From positions 43,242-107,241 of the forward strand of contig DATDGX010000211.1 in NCBI GenBank assembly GCA_036521875.1: a stretch of DNA of 64,000 nucleotides. Direction: 5' to 3'. This document shows positions 58,827 through 64,000 of this stretch, piece after piece. Made by a program: the position numbers and the translations under genes. This DNA comes from DATDGX01 sp036521875 (lineage in GTDB: Bacteria; Desulfobacterota; Binatia; Binatales; Binataceae). Numbering within the stretch: position 1 is the first letter of the stretch; the number at the start of each line of letters is the position of its first letter. The notes below the pieces were generated by a model, which ran no database searches, was not told the origin of the DNA, and saw only the letters and a program-made list of their open reading frames with translations.

Positions 58827-60413
58827 TCAGCGGCGATCCGATTCAAAGCGGCGCAAATCGCTGCCCGTCATCTCCGAAGGCGCCGCGAGCCCGAGCATCG
58901 CGATGAAGGTCGGGGCGACGTCGGCGAGCGTGCCGCCATCATCGAGGCTCCCCCTGAAAGACGGGTCGAACAGGATCAATGGCACCGGATAGATCGTGTG
59001 CGCGGTGTGCGCTTGTCCGGTTGCGGGATCGGCCATGAACTCGGCGTTGCCGTGATCGGCGGTTATCAGCGCGACGCCGCCCTTGCCCTCGAGCGCGGCG
59101 ATGACTACACGCAGCGCGGCGTCGGTCGCCTCCACCGCCTTGATGGTCGCTGCCAGCTGGCCGGTGTGGCCGACCATGTCGGGATTGGCGAAGTTCATCA
59201 CCAGCGCGCCGAACCGTCCGCCGGAAATTTCCGCCGCCGCGCGCTCCGCGATCGCCGCCGCGCGCATCGTGGGTTCCAGGTCGTAGGTAGCAATCTTGAG
59301 CGACGGAATTAGCGCGCGCTCTTCCATCGCGAACGGCTGCTCGACGCCGCCATTCAGAAAGTAAGTCACGTGCGCGTATTTCTCCGTCTCGGCGATGCGC
59401 AAATTTCTGATGCTCGCTCGCGCCAGCACTTCGGCGAGCGTGTTCTTCACGTCCTCGGGGCCGAATGCGAGCAGCAAGCCGAACTTGCGGTCGTACTCCG
59501 TCATGCATACGTAGCCGACCTTCGGAATGCGCGGACGCGCGAAGCCGGAGAAATCCTGCAGCGCGAGCGCGGCGGTGAGTTGGCGCGCGCGGTCGGCGCG
59601 GAAGTTGAAGCAGATGACCTGGTCGCCATCGGTGAGCGGCGCGTAGTTACCGATTTTGTATGGCTCGACGAATTCGTCGCCGCGATTTCGGCTGTACTCG
59701 CTCTCAACAGCGGTCCGCGCGGTGGGCCCCGATAGGTCCGCGGCCAACGGCGCCGAGTGCGCCTCGCCCATCACCAGCGCACGCCAGGCGCGCTCAGTAC
59801 GCTCCCATCGCTGGTCGCGATCCATCGCGTAGTAGCGGCCCATCACGGTCGCGATCCGGCCGCGCCCTAGCTGCTTCAGCTTCGCTTCGAGCCTATCGAT
59901 GAATGGCAGCGCCGAACGCGGCGGCTTGTCGCGTCCATCGAGCACCGCATGCACTTCGATGTCGGCGACGCTCTCGCGCGCCGCGAGTTCGAGAATCGCG
60001 AACAGATGCTCGATATGGCTGTGCACGCTGCCGTCGGAGAGCAGCCCCCAGACGTGAAGCGCCTTGCCGCGGTCGCGCGCCCGGCGCATCGCGCCGAGCA
60101 GAACCTCGTTGCGATCAAACGCACCGGTTTCGATCGCCTTCGTGATCCTCATCAGGTCCTGGTAGATCACGCGGCCCGCGCCGATGGTCAGATGGCCGAC
60201 TTCGGAATTTCCCATGACGCCGGGCGGTAGTCCGACCGCTTCGCCCGACGCGTCGAGCACGGTGTGCGCCTGGGTCGCGTACAGGCGATCCATGGTGGGC
60301 GTCCGCGCCATAGCGATCGCGTTGGACTCGCGCGCCTCGCGAATACCCCAGCCGTCGAAAATCACCAGCGCCGCGACGGGCGGACGTGCGCCGCCTTTGG
60401 GCCGCGCGCTCAC
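58827..60413 (-). CDS. gpmI: 2,3-bisphosphoglycerate-independent phosphoglycerate mutase
   Basis: Interconverts 2- and 3-phosphoglycerate without bisphosphoglycerate. The 528-residue alkaline-phosphatase-fold enzyme shows Phe-Asp-Gly-Trp-Gly at the start, the nucleophile Ser in Val-Met-Gly-Asn-Ser-Glu-Val-Gly-His, Leu-Asp-Gly-Arg-Asp, Asn-Phe-Arg-Ala-Asp-Arg, and the metal-binding Asn-Pro-Asp-Met-Val-Gly-His-Thr-Gly and Thr-Ala-Asp-His-Gly-Asn. Translation starts at GTG 60413, which overlaps the enolase stop by four bases (GTGA). The frame stays open further upstream but that part overlaps eno. Confidence 0.95.
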   Translation of the reverse strand: MSARPKGGARPPVAALVIFDGWGIREARESNAIAMARTPTMDRLYATQAHTVLDASGEAVGLPPGVMGNSEVGHLTIGAGRVIYQDLMRITKAIETGAFDRNEVLLGAMRRARDRGKALHVWGLLSDGSVHSHIEHLFAILELAARESVADIEVHAVLDGRDKPPRSALPFIDRLEAKLKQLGRGRIATVMGRYYAMDRDQRWERTERAWRALVMGEAHSAPLAADLSGPTARTAVESEYSRNRGDEFVEPYKIGNYAPLTDGDQVICFNFRADRARQLTAALALQDFSGFARPRIPKVGYVCMTEYDRKFGLLLAFGPEDVKNTLAEVLARASIRNLRIAETEKYAHVTYFLNGGVEQPFAMEERALIPSLKIATYDLEPTMRAAAIAERAAAEISGGRFGALVMNFANPDMVGHTGQLAATIKAVEATDAALRVVIAALEGKGGVALITADHGNAEFMADPATGQAHTAHTIYPVPLILFDPSFRGSLDDGGTLADVAPTFIAMLGLAAPSEMTGSDLRRFESDRR

Positions 60414-61714
60414 GGCGAGCCTTTCGCGCTCAGCGGAAACGCACTCGTCCCTGGATAGACGGCTTTGGCTCCGAGCTCCTCCGCGATCCTGAGCAGGCGA
60501 TTGTACTTCGCGATGCGCTCGCTGCGGCTCATCGAGCCGGTCTTCATTTGCCCGGTGCCGGTTGCGACCGCGAGGTCTGAAATCGTGGTGTCCTCGGTCT
60601 CGCCCGAGCGATGCGAGATAACTGCGGTGTAGCCGGCCGCGCGTGCCATCGCGATCGTCTCGAGCGTCTCGGTGAGCGTGCCGATCTGGTTGAGTTTGAT
60701 GAGGATGGAGTTGGCGACGTGCTCGTCGATTCCGCGCTTCAGGAATTTCCGATTGGTGACGAAGATGTCGTCGCCGACCAGTTGCACCCTGCCGCCGAGC
60801 TCGCGCGTCATCACCTTCCATCCCGCCCAGTCGTCTTCCGCAAGCGGGTCTTCAAGCGAGATGATCGGGTACTTCGCGAGCCACTGTGAGTAGAACTTGA
60901 CCATCTCCCCAGCGCTGCGCGCGCTTTTGTCGGAGCGCGAGAAGACGTACTTGCCGTCGTCGTAAAATTCGCTGGCCGCGGGATCGAGCGCTATCGATAC
61001 GTCGGCGCCTGCGCGGTAGCCGGCGCGTCCGATCGCTTCCAGGATGACCTCGATCGGCTCTTCGTTGTCTTTGAGATTCGGCGCGAAGCCGCCCTCGTCG
61101 CCAACGTTGGTCGAGTGCCCGCGTTCCTTTAATACGGCGGCGAGCTCGTGAAAGACCTCGGCGCCGGCGCGAATCGCGTCGGGGAAATTGGGCGCGCCGT
61201 GCGGGACGATCATGAACTCCTGCATATCGACGTTGGAGTCGGCGTGAGCGCCGCCGTTGACCACGTTCATCATCGGGACCGGCAGGATATGCGCGTCCGC
61301 ATTCAGATATCGATAGAGCGGGACGCCTTGTGCGGCGGCCGCCGCGTGAGCCGCCGCGATCGAGACGCCCAGGATCGCATTCGCGCCGAGCTTCGACTTG
61401 TCCGCGGTGCCGTCGAGCGCGATCAGCGCCGCATCGAGCGCTTGCTGCGACGCCGCGTCCATCCCCTTGAGCCTGGCCGCAATCGCGCCGTTGACGTTCG
61501 CGACCGCCTTGAGCACGCCTTTGCCGCGATAGCGTTTCGGGTCGCCGTCGCGCAGCTCGAGCACTTCAAGCGCTCCGGTCGACGCGCCCGATGGAACCGC
61601 CGCGCGGCCGAGCGCGCCGCCGCTGAGCCGCACGTCAACCTCGACCGTGGGATTGCCGCGCGAGTCGAGAATCTCGCGCGCCCTGATTTCTTCGATTGTT
61701 GTCGCTCGCGCCAT
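60410..61714 (-). CDS. eno: Enolase (phosphopyruvate hydratase)
   Basis: Converts 2-phosphoglycerate to phosphoenolpyruvate. The 434-residue protein opens Ile-Arg-Ala-Arg-Glu-Ile-Leu-Asp-Ser-Arg-Gly-Asn-Pro-Thr-Val-Glu-Val. Catalytic residues are visible in Gly-Asp-Glu-Gly-Gly-Phe-Ala-Pro, Ser-Leu-Glu-Asp-Pro-Leu, Val-Gly-Asp-Asp, and the Lys in Leu-Ile-Lys-Leu-Asn-Gln-Ile-Gly-Thr. The C-terminal Ser-His-Arg-Ser-Gly-Glu-Thr-Glu-Asp is intact. It is the first gene of the eno-gpmI unit, so two successive glycolytic enzymes are made from one message. Confidence 0.97.
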   Translation of the reverse strand: MARATTIEEIRAREILDSRGNPTVEVDVRLSGGALGRAAVPSGASTGALEVLELRDGDPKRYRGKGVLKAVANVNGAIAARLKGMDAASQQALDAALIALDGTADKSKLGANAILGVSIAAAHAAAAAQGVPLYRYLNADAHILPVPMMNVVNGGAHADSNVDMQEFMIVPHGAPNFPDAIRAGAEVFHELAAVLKERGHSTNVGDEGGFAPNLKDNEEPIEVILEAIGRAGYRAGADVSIALDPAASEFYDDGKYVFSRSDKSARSAGEMVKFYSQWLAKYPIISLEDPLAEDDWAGWKVMTRELGGRVQLVGDDIFVTNRKFLKRGIDEHVANSILIKLNQIGTLTETLETIAMARAAGYTAVISHRSGETEDTTISDLAVATGTGQMKTGSMSRSERIAKYNRLLRIAEELGAKAVYPGTSAFPLSAKGSP

Positions 61715-61830
61715 CGTTGCTAGCCTCGCCGCCGGTGTGCACGCGGAAGGTCCGCATTCTAGAGCACAAGTGCGGAGTCTGTCACGATGCTACGGCACTG
61801 CCGCGAGGCTTGAAACCGATGCGCCGTCGG

Positions 61831-63042
61831 CTACACCGCGCCCGAATCGCGCAGCGCGCCGATCTCTTCCCACGTATAGCCGAGCTCGAGCAGCACTTCC
61901 TCGGTATGCTGCCCGTGCTCCGGCGCGGGCTTCGCCGCGGGCGGCACTTCGCCGTCGATCGTCACGGGCGCGCCTGTCACCAGCACGCGTCCGGCCACCG
62001 GATGGTCGAGTTCGAGCAGGTAGCCGTTGGCGCGCGCCTGTTCGCTCTTGAGCATCGTGGTGTAGTCGACGACTTCGGTCGCCAGTATGTCGGCGTCGTG
62101 CAATTCGGCGAGCCATGCGTGGCTGGTCTTCTTCGGGAAGATTTCGTCGAGCACCGCCTGGATCTTGTCGCCGTGAAAATTGCGCGTCACGTTGTCGGCG
62201 TAGTCGGGATCTTTTTCGAGATGCTGGATGCCCGCGATTCTGCAGAATGCGGGCCAGCGCTTGTCGTCGACGCCGGCGATGCAGATGTGTCCGTCGCTGG
62301 TTGGAAATGCGCCCCACACGCCATGCAGGAACTGGTGACCGCGGCCGGCGCGCTCCGGCTCGCGGCCCGCGATCGAGGTGTAATTAATCTCCATTCCCTG
62401 CATCGCGATCATGGTGCCGTAAATCGACGCGTCGACCTTGCGCCCGACGCCGGTGCGCTCGCGCGACACCAGCGCCGCGAGGATCCCGCCCGCGAGACTG
62501 AGCGCGCCCGAATGGTCGGCGACGAAAATTCCGGCCGCCAGCGGCGGGTCGTTCGGCATCCCCGTCTTCGCCATGATTCCGCTGGCCGCCTGCGCGAGCG
62601 TGTCGCGGCTCGGCCGCGTCGTCCACGGTCCCTTCGGTCCCCACGAGCTGCCCTGCGCATACACCAGTTTCGGATTCACGTTGCGCAAATCCTCGTAGCC
62701 GAGTCCCAGCCGGTCGAGCACGCCGGGTCGATAGTTGGTGACCAGCACGTCATACGACTTCGCCATGCGGCGCACCAGTTCCTGCGCCGCGGGCTTCTTC
62801 AAGTCGGCGGTGATGCTGCGCTTGCCGCGATTCATCGCGATGAAATAGTGGGAGACCGTCGGGTTGTTCACTCCGGCACCGCCGATCAGCGAGGTCAGCA
62901 TCCAGCGGCTCAGGTCGCCGGTCTCCTTGTTTTCGACCTTGACCACCTCGGCGCCCATGTCGGCGAGGAACAGGCCCGCGAAGGGCCCCTGGATCTCCTG
63001 GCCGATCTCGATCACTTTGATTCCTTCCAGCGGTTTGCTCAT
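61831..63042 (-). CDS. CaiB/BaiF-family CoA-transferase
   Basis: A 403-residue type III CoA-transferase. Hallmarks are Pro-Leu-Glu-Gly-Ile-Lys-Val-Ile-Glu at the start, Leu-Ala-Asp-Met-Gly-Ala-Glu-Val-Val-Lys-Val-Glu, Asn-Arg-Gly-Lys-Arg-Ser-Ile, and Gly-Arg-Lys-Val-Asp-Ala-Ser-Ile-Tyr-Gly, where the Asp forms the CoA thioester. Members move CoA between organic acids such as carnitine, oxalate or bile-acid intermediates; the substrate here is unknown. It stands alone, separated from eno by 116 bases. Confidence 0.93.
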   Translation of the reverse strand: MSKPLEGIKVIEIGQEIQGPFAGLFLADMGAEVVKVENKETGDLSRWMLTSLIGGAGVNNPTVSHYFIAMNRGKRSITADLKKPAAQELVRRMAKSYDVLVTNYRPGVLDRLGLGYEDLRNVNPKLVYAQGSSWGPKGPWTTRPSRDTLAQAASGIMAKTGMPNDPPLAAGIFVADHSGALSLAGGILAALVSRERTGVGRKVDASIYGTMIAMQGMEINYTSIAGREPERAGRGHQFLHGVWGAFPTSDGHICIAGVDDKRWPAFCRIAGIQHLEKDPDYADNVTRNFHGDKIQAVLDEIFPKKTSHAWLAELHDADILATEVVDYTTMLKSEQARANGYLLELDHPVAGRVLVTGAPVTIDGEVPPAAKPAPEHGQHTEEVLLELGYTWEEIGALRDSGAV

Positions 63043-63202
63043 CGGACTCTTCTCCGGGAATTTCCTTGAGGACTTTCGGTAGGGAATTTCCTAAACGGTC
63101 GTTCAAGCGATCGCGGCGCGCGGGCATTATCACGCTGGAACGCGCGCAATCTCAAGCGCCGCGGTTTGGCCGGTGCGGGCAGCGCCGCTAAGCTTGGCGC
63201 CC

Positions 63203-63985
63203 ATGGAGCCGAGCATCTATCAGTACCCATCGATCTTCCGCCGCGTGCACATGGAGGCGCCCGGCGAGATCGAACAGGAAGTCGAGTTTCTGAAACGCGT
63301 CTGGCGCAAGCACCTTGGCCGTTCGGCGCGCCGCGTGCTCGATGTTGCATCGGGGAACTCACCGCACGGCCAGATTCTCGCGCGCGAGGGCGCCACCGTG
63401 GCCGGAGTCGACCGCTCGCCGACGATGATCGCGGCGGGGCGCCGGGAATCGCGCGGGCTCGAGCGAATCCGTTTCTACCGCCGCCGCATCGAGAAGTTCG
63501 CGATCCCGGAGCGCCCCTTCGACGTCGCGTTTTTCATGTCCGAGACGTTCCCGGTCCTCACCCGCAACGCGGATCTGATGTCGCATCTGTATTCGGTCGG
63601 TCGCCTGCTGAAACGCGGCGGCCTCTACTTCGTCGACATCGATCGGATGGACGCGCTCAGGCGCGTGCGCCAGCGAACCATGTGGCAGCATCGCGAGGTT
63701 CAGGTCGACGGCATGCTGGTCGACGTACGGGCATACAATCAGCCTCTGCCGTGGCATTCGGGACTCCATTCGATCTACGAGCTGGAATGCAAGATTCCTC
63801 TTCCGGACGGCGAGGTGACCACGCGCGACGTCATTCCGATTCGCTACCTGGTTCCGTCGACCCTCGAACTTGCGGCGCTGGCCTCGCGAATGTTCGAGAT
63901 GGTCGCGGCGTACACCGATCTCTCGATGGTGACGCCGCTGGACGAATGCGATCGGCGCTGGCTGGGCGTCCTGCGCAGGGTCTAG
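63203..63985 (+). CDS. Class I SAM-dependent methyltransferase
   Basis: A 260-residue methyltransferase. Motif I is Val-Leu-Asp-Val-Ala-Ser-Gly-Asn-Ser (about 42-50), followed by Val-Ala-Gly-Val-Asp-Arg-Ser and the Phe-Asp-Val-Ala-Phe-Phe-Met-Ser region, then Leu-Leu-Lys-Arg-Gly-Gly-Leu-Tyr. The substrate is unknown. ATG 63203 is preferred over the GTG at 63173 because the ten extra residues lack conservation-like character. It is divergent from the CoA-transferase gene and complete, ending 12 bases before the final stretch of the window. Confidence 0.8.
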   Translation: MEPSIYQYPSIFRRVHMEAPGEIEQEVEFLKRVWRKHLGRSARRVLDVASGNSPHGQILAREGATVAGVDRSPTMIAAGRRESRGLERIRFYRRRIEKFAIPERPFDVAFFMSETFPVLTRNADLMSHLYSVGRLLKRGGLYFVDIDRMDALRRVRQRTMWQHREVQVDGMLVDVRAYNQPLPWHSGLHSIYELECKIPLPDGEVTTRDVIPIRYLVPSTLELAALASRMFEMVAAYTDLSMVTPLDECDRRWLGVLRRV

Positions 63986-64000
63986 GGCTTACGGACCACG

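Overview
The window is about 64 kb of GC-rich chromosomal DNA, densely packed with genes and almost entirely housekeeping in character. No plasmid, phage or CRISPR signature is visible. Gene content suggests an uncultured, high-GC, diderm bacterium that respires with a quinol:cytochrome complex. The markers are two luciferase-like (F420-type) oxidoreductases, a b6f-like split cytochrome b cluster with an octahaem cytochrome, a CaiB-type CoA-transferase, an acyl-CoA ligase, a hydroxyacyl-CoA dehydrogenase, peptidoglycan recycling genes and a SurA-like foldase. This fits the broad 'deltaproteobacterial' group (for example Binatota-like lineages), but that placement is inference; there is no rRNA or tRNA gene to anchor it.

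Layout. 1-2540: a poorer-quality stretch with a DUF1772-like gene of unclear end, a truncated phosphotransferase, a VOC protein and two gene-free gaps. 2541-8450: oxidoreductase neighbourhood (GST, two LLM-family enzymes, zinc alcohol dehydrogenase, quinone oxidoreductase, DUF2141 secreted protein, ABM-like protein). 8514-8676: a promoter-like site and a short structured transcript ending in a very strong terminator just before two coupled MFS transporters. 11447-15704: queA-tgt-yajC-secD, without secF. 15980-17377: small HTH protein, methyltransferase, membrane protein. 17610-23484: respiratory cluster (b6-like cytochrome b, 51-aa membrane protein, subunit-IV-like protein, 59-aa membrane protein, octahaem cytochrome c, cupredoxin), closed by a terminator. 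23615-24435: repeat copies arranged head-to-head around a gene remnant. 24498-29531: cupin, VOC, a MazE/VapC-type toxin-antitoxin pair, PlsC acyltransferase, a four-cluster ferredoxin, and an FTR1 iron permease under a Fur-like box. 29815-36382: small unknowns, hydroxyacyl-CoA dehydrogenase, RAM-domain protein, greA, nucleoside phosphorylase-like protein, acyl-CoA ligase, VOC, SbcD-like phosphoesterase. 36571-41229: DAHP synthase, then ldcA, a class C beta-lactamase-like hydrolase and mpl (muropeptide recycling). 42391-53032: two paralogous PDZ proteins, mfd, a parvulin foldase, pdxA, uvrA. 53049-63985: DUF488, an active/inactive M16 peptidase pair, a NorD/CobT-like VWA protein, gpmI-eno, a CaiB-type CoA-transferase and a methyltransferase.

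How the parts work together. The respiratory cluster probably takes electrons from quinol through the di-haem cytochrome b to the octahaem protein and on to the periplasmic copper protein. No Rieske gene is present in the cluster, so the high-potential branch is unclear. queA/tgt make queuosine in tRNA; yajC/secD serve protein export; mfd and uvrA serve transcription-coupled repair; ldcA/mpl salvage wall peptides; eno/gpmI are translationally coupled glycolytic genes. The observations most worth following are the leader or small RNA at 8549-8676, the nested repeat structure at 23615-24435, the unusual bc/b6f-type complex with its two very small membrane proteins, the PDZ paralogues with a long insertion, and the row of perfect hairpins at 28130-28320.
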